In this document: positions 5,138 through 11,606 of the stretch, piece by piece
How positions within the stretch are numbered: the stretch's first letter is position 1
Layout: each line of letters begins with the position of its first letter
Source: DATGHS01 sp035307785
Lineage (GTDB): Bacteria; Planctomycetota; Planctomycetia; Gemmatales; Gemmataceae
DNA length: 17,460 nt
Direction: 5' to 3'
Assembly (NCBI GenBank): GCA_035307785.1
Contig: DATGHS010000232.1
Location: 1 to 17,460 of the forward strand
The notes under the pieces: model-generated
Database searches by the model: none
The model's input: the letters and a program-made list of their open reading frames with translations, nothing else
Told to the model about the DNA's origin: nothing
Made by a program: the position numbers and the translations under genes

Positions 5138-6394
5138 CTACACCAGCACCACCTGCCCGCTGCCTTCCAGCAGCGGTTCGAAGGCTTCGAGCGAGGGCTT
5201 GATCGTCACCGGCTCTTCCAGTTCGCCGACGATGGCGTCTTGAGTCTTTAGGCCGTTGCCGGTGATGCACAGGACGATCTCCTCGTTGCGCGGCAGCTTG
5301 CCTTGTTCGAGCAGCTTTCGTGCCACGGCCACGGTCACGCCGCCGGCGGTTTCGGCGAAGATGCCTTCGGTCTTGGCCAGCAGCACCATCGCTTCGCTGA
5401 TCTCGGCATCGCTGGCGTCTTCGGCCCAGCCGCCGGTCTCGCGGATCAGCTTGGCGGCAAAGTAGCCGTCGGCCGGGTCGCCGATAGCCAGCGATTTGCA
5501 AATCGTGTTCGGCTTGCGAATTGGTTTATGGCGTTCGCGGTTGTTTTTGACGGCTTCGGAAATCGGGTTGCAGCCGGTAGCTTGGGCGCCGTACATCGAG
5601 CAAGTGGCGCTTTCGACGAGGCCGACCTTCTTGAATTCCTGAAACGCCTTGTGGATTTTGCCGATCAGGCTGCCACCGGCCATTGGACAGACCACATGCC
5701 GTGGCACGCGCCAGCCCAAGTCTTCGGCAATCTCGAAGCCGAAGGTCTTCGAGCCCTCGGCATAGTAGGGCCGCAGGTTCACGTTGACGATGCCCATGTG
5801 GAACTTGAGCGCGATCTGCGAACAGAGGCGGTTCACTTCGTCGTACGTTCCCTGCACCAGCACAACCTTGGCCCCGTACACGCTGGTACCCAGAATCTTG
5901 GCTCGCTCCAGATCGGCGGGAACAAGAATGTACGCATCCAGCCCCGCGGCAGCGGCATTCGCGGCGGTGCTGTTGGCCAGGTTTCCGGTCGAAGCGCAGC
6001 CCACCGTGCGGAAGCCGAACTCGCGCGCTTTCGAGAGCGCCACGGAAACGACGCGATCCTTGAACGACAGCGTGGGGAAATTCACCGCGTCGTTTTTGAT
6101 CCAGAGGCTATCCACACCGAGCGCGTCGGCCAGGCGGTCAGCGCGAATTAAAGGCGTGCCGCCAACTTGCGGGCCGACGGTGGGTTCGCCGTCGAGGGGA
6201 AGCAGTTCTTTGTAGCGCCACATGTTTCGTGGCCGGAGTTCGATCTTCGTCCGGCCGATTGACTCTGCAATGGCGTCGTAATCGTATTCCACTTCCAGCG
6301 GGCCAAAATCTTCGGTGCAGAAGTTGAGCGCTTGCTTGGGATACTGCTTGCCGCAAACACGACATTTCAATCCACGCGCGAATTCAGGTTGCAC
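5138..6394 (-). CDS. thrC: Threonine synthase (PLP-dependent)
   Basis: A 418-residue fold-type II PLP enzyme of the threonine synthase group, which converts O-phosphohomoserine to threonine. Motifs: a Cys cluster near the N-terminus (CRVCGKQYPKQALNFC), QVGGTPLIRADRL, the PLP lysine in FPTLSFKDR (Lys112), CASTGNLANSTAANAAAAGL, the Gly-rich PMAGGSLIGKI, and CITGNGLKT near the end for PLP phosphate or ring contact. The frame runs to 6460, but that extension translates a palindromic repeat at 6419-6446, so the GTG at 6394 with GGAGG 4 bases upstream is preferred. Genes on the same strand downstream include a sulfur carrier and its E1, which raises the alternative that this enzyme takes sulfur from a thiocarboxylate to make cysteine or homocysteine. 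The last 124 bases are duplicated at 4468-4591. Confidence 0.92.
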   Translation of the reverse strand: MQPEFARGLKCRVCGKQYPKQALNFCTEDFGPLEVEYDYDAIAESIGRTKIELRPRNMWRYKELLPLDGEPTVGPQVGGTPLIRADRLADALGVDSLWIKNDAVNFPTLSFKDRVVSVALSKAREFGFRTVGCASTGNLANSTAANAAAAGLDAYILVPADLERAKILGTSVYGAKVVLVQGTYDEVNRLCSQIALKFHMGIVNVNLRPYYAEGSKTFGFEIAEDLGWRVPRHVVCPMAGGSLIGKIHKAFQEFKKVGLVESATCSMYGAQATGCNPISEAVKNNRERHKPIRKPNTICKSLAIGDPADGYFAAKLIRETGGWAEDASDAEISEAMVLLAKTEGIFAETAGGVTVAVARKLLEQGKLPRNEEIVLCITGNGLKTQDAIVGELEEPVTIKPSLEAFEPLLEGSGQVVLV

Positions 6395-6398
6395 AGGG

Positions 6399-6403
6399 CC
6401 TCC
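6399..6403 (-). promoter_or_regulatory. Ribosome binding site deciding the thrC GTG start
   Basis: GGAGG on the minus strand lies 4 bases upstream of the GTG at 6394. The spacing is short but the match is full, and it beats the ATG at 6451, which would force translation through a palindromic repeat. Confidence 0.55.
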
Positions 6404-6418
6404 AATGAGGATCTCAAG

Positions 6419-6446
6419 CCGCGGGACGAGTCTTCGAGTCCCGCGG
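6419..6446. repeat. 28-bp palindrome with CGAGTCTTCGAG core, copy 1
   Basis: A GC-rich palindrome opening CCGCGGGAC and closing GTCCCGCGG around a CGAGTCTTCGAG-type core. It sits just upstream of the preferred thrC start. Two further copies in the opposite written orientation (CTCGAAGACTCG) lie at 6464-6495 and 6871-6898. Confidence 0.8.
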
Positions 6447-6463
6447 GTCATGGAACGCACATT

Positions 6464-6495
6464 CCCGGAGGGCTCGAAGACTCGCCCTGCGGCTT
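6464..6495. repeat. Palindrome with CTCGAAGACTCG core, copy 2
   Basis: The element reads GGGCTCGAAGACTCGCCC at its centre with less perfect outer arms (CCCGGA / TGCGGC). It matches copy 3 at 6871-6898 closely as a direct repeat, and copy 1 only 18 bases away as an inverted one. Confidence 0.75.
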
Positions 6496-6773
6496 GGTGG
6501 CTGAAATTATCCAGAGATTGCGATAAGAATGGGAGTGCTGTGGCACTCGATCTCGATCTTATCTTCCCCGCTCTGGCGGGCAGGAGTTAGCACCAGCATT
6601 CGCGAAACCTTGCCTGGCGGCAGCTTTTCCGAACCGGTTGCTGTGGCTTCAACGGGCCTGTACCCTCAGCCACTCTGGATAAGATTCACCCACAGGTTAC
6701 AGAGATGATAAGACAGGAACCGGGTTCGGGCAATGGCTGATACCCTGAAATGTGCGAAAAAGACACAGGTGGC
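6496..6773. other. Intergenic stretch without a gene
   Basis: No supported coding sequence on either strand. The segment 6679-6720, read on the minus strand as TTATCATCTCTGTAACCTGT and onward, resembles a degenerate dispersed repeat of the type found between genes in several bacterial phyla, but there is a single copy here. The intergenic block 6395-6907 as a whole lies between two minus-strand genes and must contain the thrC promoter, which I could not place. Confidence 0.5.
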
Positions 6774-6866
6774 CCTCCCCCTGGATGGGCGGAGGGTAGG
6801 GTGGGTGTCCGAGAGCCCCAACACCCCCACCCTGACCCTCCTCCACAAGGGGCGAGGGGGATTTTC
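6774..6866. repeat. GC-rich imperfect inverted repeat
   Basis: The left arm (about 6774-6810, with CGGAGGGTAGGGTGGG) pairs imperfectly with the right arm (about 6814-6866, with CCCCCACCCTGACCCTCCTC). It has the look of the widespread CCCTGACCCTCTCC-type intergenic repeat. It is not coding. Confidence 0.6.
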
Positions 6867-6870
6867 GGAC

Positions 6871-6898
6871 CCGCGGGGCTCGAAGACTCGCCCCGCGG
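6871..6898. repeat. 28-bp palindrome with CTCGAAGACTCG core, copy 3
   Basis: CCGCGGGGCTCGAAGACTCG continues into CCCCGCGG, giving a nearly perfect palindrome 10 bases after the stop of the 109-aa exported protein gene on the minus strand. Copies 2 and 3 also share the following GCGGCTTG and so form direct repeats around the 6496-6870 stretch. Confidence 0.8.
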
Positions 6899-6907
6899 CT
6901 TGTTTAA

Positions 6908-7237
6908 TTACTTTTTGTACTCGACCTTCGAAGGCTTGATGAACTTCTTGCCGTCTTTGGTCGAAACGACGCCGGTTACGATTCCTTCCTTCTTGTCGCC
7001 ACCGCAAATCTCTTCGTGGTATTCTTCCTTGGCCCCCTGGTCGTCAAAGTAGTAGGTGACGGTCTTGTCGCCGTCCTTCACCTGAATGGCGTTGCCGCAC
7101 TTGGCGGTTTCTTTCAGCACGCATTTGGTGCACATGATCGTGCCCTTGAGCGTGACCTGCTTCTCTTCAGCTCGCAGGCCGGCCACCAGCGCGCCACAAG
7201 CCACCATCGCAAAAACGAACATGAAAGCGGTCTTCAT
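6908..7237 (-). CDS. Small exported protein with CxxC (DUF6370-like)
   Basis: A 109-residue protein with a clear signal peptide: MKTAFMFVFAMVACGALVAG then LRAEE, with likely cleavage near residue 23. The mature part is short, Lys-rich and beta-looking, with MCTKC (Cys36, Cys39), Cys47, His74 and Cys78, then GIVTGVVSTKDGKKFIKPSK near the end. From memory it resembles small planctomycete secreted proteins annotated DUF6370; the cysteines suggest metal binding or a disulfide. The start is secure: TAGGAG (AGGAG at 7245-7249) lies 7 bases before the ATG. The neighbour upstream on the same strand is a very Cys-rich exported protein, which would fit a shared periplasmic or metal-handling theme. Function is unknown. 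Confidence 0.85.
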   Translation of the reverse strand: MKTAFMFVFAMVACGALVAGLRAEEKQVTLKGTIMCTKCVLKETAKCGNAIQVKDGDKTVTYYFDDQGAKEEYHEEICGGDKKEGIVTGVVSTKDGKKFIKPSKVEYKK

Positions 7238-7392
7238 TGAACTTCTCCTAAGGAAAGAATCACAGGTTAACTACCCAGCCGCGCGGCCAGGTGGTTTTCG
7301 CTTCATTCTCGGTTCCAGAAACTTGAATAGAACGCCGCGTAAGCAAGCGCACCATGTCGTTTTCCGGCGTAAAATCTATGCGCCGTAGACGA

Positions 7393-7917
7393 TTAAATGA
7401 GATAGTGCTGAAGCGTGATAATTAAATCAGGCGGGGGCGGAAGCTGATATTGCTTCCAGCGAAATGGGGAACACGGGGCAGCCGTCGGTAATTCAATCGG
7501 AACATAATGGAGCAACCATCCGGCCGACACACTTTTCCAGTCCGCTGCCAATTCTGCCGTTCCAGGAACAAAGGCCATGTCCGTCGGCGAAGAGCAGTGC
7601 CGGCAGCCGAAACTTAACGGTCTTTCACTATTCGAAACCGGCGTCTGTTTAACTTCGTCGCTGCAATCGGTTTTCTCTTCCACTGCTAGGGTCATGTCGC
7701 AACAGGAACCGTGGCTGCCCGATTCGTGCCCGCATCCGCCGCAGCAACAGCAAGGCGCAGCGGCAGATGCTTTGATCGCGACAGCCTGAGTTGCAGCGGG
7801 AGGAGAGCAGGATTTTGCGCTGGCGCAGAGACAATCATAGCACGGCAACCCGGCAAGCAGGCTGGATGCCGCCGTGAGAATGGTAATGCCCTTGGTGATC
7901 GCCTTGAGCATCGTCAT
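7393..7917 (-). CDS. Cysteine-rich exported hypothetical protein
   Basis: The frame extends to a TTG at 7953; the ATG at 7917 is preferred because it begins directly with a signal-like segment (MTMLKAITKGITILTAASSL), giving 174 residues. The start is uncertain, with another ATG at 7911 and no Shine-Dalgarno. It has about 15 cysteines: YDCLC, a CCCCGGCG cluster (residues 56-63), HGSCCD, CRHCSS and a late Cys, together with several His residues. The C-terminal part is Pro-rich (LPPPPDL). This pattern suggests a surface or periplasmic protein binding soft metals such as copper; no known family was recognised. It lies 155 bases upstream of the DUF6370-like gene on the same strand. Codon positions look coding, but independent support is limited. 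Confidence 0.65.
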   Translation of the reverse strand: MTMLKAITKGITILTAASSLLAGLPCYDCLCASAKSCSPPAATQAVAIKASAAAPCCCCGGCGHESGSHGSCCDMTLAVEEKTDCSDEVKQTPVSNSERPLSFGCRHCSSPTDMAFVPGTAELAADWKSVSAGWLLHYVPIELPTAAPCSPFRWKQYQLPPPPDLIITLQHYLI

Positions 7918-7951
7918 ACAGCACACGCTAATGAATTGCGTGGTGGCCGTC

Positions 7952-8027
7952 AAGCCGACGGTACGTCAGCCATTCCGGGCTGATCACCGCGCCATCCCCT
8001 CTGGATGGAATGCCTGACCTACGGCTT
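7952..8027. repeat. Imperfect inverted repeat overlapping ATPase gene end
   Basis: The left arm 7952-7976 (AAGCCGACGGTACGTCAGCC then ATTCC) pairs imperfectly with the right arm 8007-8027 (GGAATGCCTGACCTACGGCT then T). It resembles dispersed planctomycete CCGTAGGTCAGGC repeats. The right arm supplies the final SKP codons and stop of the AAA ATPase gene, so the repeat has entered the gene's end. Confidence 0.65.
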
Positions 8028-9686
8028 AGACGTTGGCGTGTGATTTGCTATTCGATTCTGGCCAGTGAAATCGCGCTGCTCTTCGCGAATGAAATAGGTG
8101 CTGCATGCCGCATCGATCAGGTCGGGCGAAAAGGTGACGCGCTCCATGTTGTACTTGGCAATGCTGACCATCTGGTTCATGAGATCGCGCGGCTGGCACA
8201 TGCGGAACGGACGATTGAAGGGCCGGTACCATTTTTCGACCAGGTAGTCCACGCCCTTTGGATCGAACTCGATTTCGCGAGCCTGACACACCAGTTCCCA
8301 GATCTCGCGCCACTGCATTTCGCTGGGGCTCCGCACCTCGATCTTGAACTTAATGCGGCGCAGAAACGCCTCGTCGGCGATCTGATTCGGATCGAGATTG
8401 GTTGAAAAGACAAGCAGTACGTCGAAGGGCACTTCCACCTTCGTCCCAGTAGCCGTGGTGAGATAATCAAAACGTTTTTCCAGCGGAACGATCCAGCGGT
8501 TGAGCAGTTCCACGGCCCGCACCTGTTGGCGCCCGAAGTCGTCGATCATGAAGATGCCGCCGTTGGCCTTCATCTGCAGCGGCGCTTCGTACAATTTGCC
8601 GACCGGGTTGTACTTCAGGTCGAGCATGGGCAGCGTCAATTCGCCGCCCACGATGATGGTGGGCCGGCGGACGCGGATGTAGCGCTCGTCGAATTCAAAG
8701 CCCTGACGGACAATGCTGCCCGCTTCCTCGCGATTTTCGGCAGCTTCGAGCGCCGTGTGCACGACGGGATCGTAGACTTTGATGATCTGGTCGTTGATTT
8801 CGACGGCATGAGGCACAAAAATCGAGTCCCCCATGAGCCGGGTGACGCGCTCCGCAATGCTCGTCTTGCCGTTGCCCGGGTAGCCAAACAAGAACACGGA
8901 TGACGCGGAGTTGATGGCGGGGCCGATTTCGTTGAGCAGGTCCGGCGTCATGATCAAGTCTTGAAACGCGTGCTCGATGTTCCGACGGGTGACCACGAAG
9001 TTGCGGATTGTTTGCGCCGAGACGGCCTCCAGGTAATCTTCGAATGGAACGGGGGCAGGGCCCACATAATTTGACTTGTGTATTGCGTCTTCCAGGGCCG
9101 CGGTGCCTTTGGGCGGCTTGAGTTCATATTCGTAGCCGGCATCACCCGCTCCGCCATGTTGACCGACGATGTCAATCAGGCCCTGTCTCCGCATCACGGG
9201 CAGGATTGGCCCAATTACCGAGAATGGAAGTTTCACGGCGCCCGCCAAGTCGCCGCCCGTTAGCCGGCCGCCCTGGTACAGGGTGCGCAGCAGCAGGTCG
9301 AACATGAACGAGACGCTAAGGCCCGCATCGGCCAGAGAGTGCGGCACCTGCGGCGCGTAACCTGTACTGGCTGCGCCGCCCGCGCCATCGTCTTCCGGCG
9401 GCGCGTCGCCCAGCAAAACTACGCCTTCCAGGCCACCGAGTTCATTTGCCTCTTGAACCAGGCTGTCGTATTGGACCTTGTGCAGCTGCAAGTGCCGTAG
9501 AGCATCGGTGTCTTGTTTTTGCTCCGCTTCCGTTAAGCATTCGAGGAGCGCCGGCACGATTACGTACTTCACTCCGTCCACGTACATGTGATGCAGATAT
9601 TCACCGGCGCGGACGTAGCAATCGGCCGCGTGGTCCTTTAGCCGGAGCATTTGCTGGTGGTATTCGGGCGAGAGAATGAAGCGCAT
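8019..9686 (-). CDS. AAA+ ATPase with N-terminal winged-helix-like region
   Basis: A 555-residue cytoplasmic ATPase. Residues 1-95 are helical (MRFILSPEYHQQMLRLKDHA...). Residues 96-120 are a Gly/Pro-rich linker. Residues 122-190 look like a winged helix (LSVSFMFDLLLRTLYQGG, then LAGAVKLP and VMRRQGLIDI). The ATPase follows: Walker A GYPGNGKT (268-275), Walker B GIFMIDDF (377-384), sensor 1 FSTN (427-430) and candidate arginine finger Arg443/Arg444 in AFLRRIKF. The frame extends to 9962, but ATG 9686 is preferred: it has GAGG 6 bases upstream, and the extension is low-complexity and overlaps the downstream FAD oxidoreductase gene. Long insertions between Walker A and B (about residues 300-376) are unlike MoxR ATPases. 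A partner protein is not in the window; its cellular role is unknown. Confidence 0.88.
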   Translation of the reverse strand: MRFILSPEYHQQMLRLKDHAADCYVRAGEYLHHMYVDGVKYVIVPALLECLTEAEQKQDTDALRHLQLHKVQYDSLVQEANELGGLEGVVLLGDAPPEDDGAGGAASTGYAPQVPHSLADAGLSVSFMFDLLLRTLYQGGRLTGGDLAGAVKLPFSVIGPILPVMRRQGLIDIVGQHGGAGDAGYEYELKPPKGTAALEDAIHKSNYVGPAPVPFEDYLEAVSAQTIRNFVVTRRNIEHAFQDLIMTPDLLNEIGPAINSASSVFLFGYPGNGKTSIAERVTRLMGDSIFVPHAVEINDQIIKVYDPVVHTALEAAENREEAGSIVRQGFEFDERYIRVRRPTIIVGGELTLPMLDLKYNPVGKLYEAPLQMKANGGIFMIDDFGRQQVRAVELLNRWIVPLEKRFDYLTTATGTKVEVPFDVLLVFSTNLDPNQIADEAFLRRIKFKIEVRSPSEMQWREIWELVCQAREIEFDPKGVDYLVEKWYRPFNRPFRMCQPRDLMNQMVSIAKYNMERVTFSPDLIDAACSTYFIREEQRDFTGQNRIANHTPTSKP

Positions 9687-9770
9687 GGGCGACCTCAAAA
9701 ACACGCAACTGACGTCTGCGCAAGTGTATGTCGAAAAATGGTGAAATGCCGGGAAAAGTCGCGCGAATTG

Positions 9771-9794
9771 GCCCAGGGACGGCCGTCCCTGGGC
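9771..9794. repeat. Perfect 24-bp palindrome, CCCAGGGACGG family copy 1
   Basis: GCCCAGGGACGG is followed by its exact reverse complement. It lies between the stop of the FAD oxidoreductase gene (9800) and the ATPase start (9686), both on the minus strand. Five T residues follow on the plus strand only. Two related copies are at 12672-12695 and 16606-16629. Confidence 0.85.
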
Positions 9795-9799
9795 TTTTT

Positions 9800-11482
9800 C
9801 TAGCGGGGCGAAAGTTTCGGCCAGTCGAGTTCCACGCCGAAACCGCGTAACAGCGCCTGAAATTCGGCCAGCGCCTTGGCGTTTTTGCGCGCTTGCCGGG
9901 GCGATTCCTTCCTTTTCAGGCTGAAGGCCGCTAGGCAGCCGGCCGCCTCGCCGATATTCCACTCTACCGGGTGGAGGCGATAGCAGCCATTCGTGATGTG
10001 CGTGACGCCCAAGTTCTTGCAGGCCGGCAGCAGGTTCTCCATGCGAACCGGCAGCAGCGCGCCCAGCGGAATCTGGAAGGGCAGGGAACTCACATCGATG
10101 TAATTGTCGCCGCCGCTGCTCGGGTGCAGATCGATGCGGTAACTGCCGATGCCGACGGAATCGGCGAAGCGCTCGGCAGTCAATTCTTCGCGCTTCTTGC
10201 CGGTGAGCTGCTGCCGGGCGTCCGTGCCAACGTGTTGCTCCTTCACCGTGAATTCCGCCTTGATCCGGCGCGATTCTCGAATGTATGCCGCTTTTGCCAG
10301 GCCATCGGTGGTGCCGACGAGATCATCGCGCAAGCGCAGTCCCTTCCAGCCGAGTTTGCCGTCGGGGCGCGGCGCATCAGTCTGCATCCAATATAGGAGT
10401 GACAGGCTAAGCTGTTTGCCGCGCTGCAAATGCTTTTGGGCTTCTGCTGCGCTCACCTCGCAGAGTGGCCCCAGCCAATAGTCATTCTGCGGCCAGTTCA
10501 CGAGGCAGATATCGCTGGAATAGGCCCCGTCGCGGAATTGCTTGGCATCGGCGATGCGGCGATAACGCCACAGGTTCAAGCCCGTTCCGGCGCCGGTCGG
10601 GTCGAAGCTGACCTTCCGCTCTTTTAGTGTGATCGGCTCCGACATTCTCCAGCTAAGTAAGGGGCCGGGCCAGGCAGGCCTGATTTCGGGAACGTATTGC
10701 CGCCAAAAGTCATACTCGGCCGGCTTCTCGATGGTGTGGTCCTGGCCTTCGAGGTAATCAATGGCGAAGCACCAAGTAAATGCTTGTTGATTCAAGGGCT
10801 TCGTTTCCGCAGGTGCATGCGGCTCGTGAGTGTCTTGTCGCGATTCTGCTCCGATGACATACTCAGTCTTCGTGAGCGGCAGCAGATCTCCAAGTTCGGT
10901 GCCATCGAGAAAGATTGGCGCCGACAGCGTGCGCTCGTGGCCCCTTTGCAAATCGCGCACAGTAACGGATTTTACACGGTCGCCATCGACATCGGCTCGC
11001 ACGGCCCGATGATGTAGCAGAAGTCGAATGCGGCCGGAACTCAGATGCGGCGCCATCATTTCATGCAACACCGCGAGCGCGACACGCGGCTCGCAACAGA
11101 GCTTCGAGACGTTGCCGTTGCCGGGGTTGAAGTAGGGCAGGGCCCGCGCTTCAGCCGTGAGCGGGTAATGCTGCCGGTAGTAGTCGCGCACGCCATCGCG
11201 GAATTGCCGATATAGTCGCGTACAGCCGAAGGACTCGATCCAGGGATGCTCATCCGGCGGCACCGCCTGCGAAGTGAGCTGTCCGCCGATCCAGTCGCTC
11301 TCTTCGGTGACGATGGCTCGCAAGCCGGTGCGCGCGACTGCCAAAGCCGCCGCACAACCGCCAGTGCCGCCGCCGATGATAACGACGTCGGCTGCGAGAT
11401 CTTTAGCGCGCTCGTCCGCATGAAGGGCCAATGTCGCAAGCGGTGCAGCAAGTGTCGCTCCAACAAATTCACGGCGATTCAT
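9800..11482 (-). CDS. FAD-dependent oxidoreductase with Tat-type signal
   Basis: A 560-residue flavoprotein. The N-terminus has a twin-arginine pattern (NRREF, Arg3-Arg4) and a hydrophobic stretch ending near Ala22, so it is probably exported folded by the Tat pathway. The dinucleotide-binding motif is VVIIGGGTGGCAAALAVART (residues 33-52), followed by the acidic end of strand 2 (VTEESDWIGGQLTSQ). LDGTELGDLLPL and the C-terminal GCYRLHPVEWNIGEAAG segment fit the FAD_oxidored family common in Planctomycetes and related phyla, often linked to polysaccharide or amino-acid catabolism; the substrate is unknown. It is transcribed in the same direction as the tryptophan dioxygenase gene, 124 bases downstream of it. 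A role with that enzyme is possible, but its periplasmic location argues against it. Confidence 0.88.
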   Translation of the reverse strand: MNRREFVGATLAAPLATLALHADERAKDLAADVVIIGGGTGGCAAALAVARTGLRAIVTEESDWIGGQLTSQAVPPDEHPWIESFGCTRLYRQFRDGVRDYYRQHYPLTAEARALPYFNPGNGNVSKLCCEPRVALAVLHEMMAPHLSSGRIRLLLHHRAVRADVDGDRVKSVTVRDLQRGHERTLSAPIFLDGTELGDLLPLTKTEYVIGAESRQDTHEPHAPAETKPLNQQAFTWCFAIDYLEGQDHTIEKPAEYDFWRQYVPEIRPAWPGPLLSWRMSEPITLKERKVSFDPTGAGTGLNLWRYRRIADAKQFRDGAYSSDICLVNWPQNDYWLGPLCEVSAAEAQKHLQRGKQLSLSLLYWMQTDAPRPDGKLGWKGLRLRDDLVGTTDGLAKAAYIRESRRIKAEFTVKEQHVGTDARQQLTGKKREELTAERFADSVGIGSYRIDLHPSSGGDNYIDVSSLPFQIPLGALLPVRMENLLPACKNLGVTHITNGCYRLHPVEWNIGEAAGCLAAFSLKRKESPRQARKNAKALAEFQALLRGFGVELDWPKLSPR

Positions 11483-11500
11483 GCCGAGGCTCCCACATTA

Positions 11501-11597
11501 AATGGAACAAAATGGCAACGAAGGTTACGAAGAACAGATGGCAATCAAATCGCAGCAATTACATTCTCTCTTCGTTCGCTTTGTTTGCTTATGTTCA
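11501..11597. repeat. Imperfect inverted repeat of AACGAAG/CTTCGTT type
   Basis: The left arm (about 11501-11531, with GGCAACGAAGGTTACGAAGA) is roughly 70% complementary to the right arm (about 11569-11597, with TCTTCGTTCGCTTTGTTTGC). It resembles dispersed CTTCGTT-rich intergenic repeats known from several environmental phyla. It fills the gap between the tryptophan dioxygenase stop and the FAD oxidoreductase start. Confidence 0.55.
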
Positions 11598-11606
11598 ATG
11601 TTTTCT

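Noticed and set aside
5303..6151. Long plus-strand open frame antisense to threonine synthase
   Set aside because: It mirrors the well-supported thrC frame on the other strand; codon structure and motifs belong to thrC.
6395..6460. N-terminal extension of threonine synthase to the ATG at 6451 or 6460
   Set aside because: It would translate the palindrome at 6419-6446; the GTG at 6394 has GGAGG upstream.
6640..6720. Possible single CRISPR-like repeat unit
   Set aside because: Only one copy, no regular spacing and no cas gene in the window.
9771..9799. Rho-independent terminator (24-bp stem plus five T)
   Set aside because: The T-run follows on the plus strand, but no plus-strand gene ends nearby; on the minus strand there is no T-run. 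It also belongs to a dispersed repeat family.
9687..9962. 92-residue N-terminal extension of the AAA ATPase
   Set aside because: It overlaps the end of the FAD oxidoreductase gene, has no conserved look, and ATG 9686 has a proper ribosome site.
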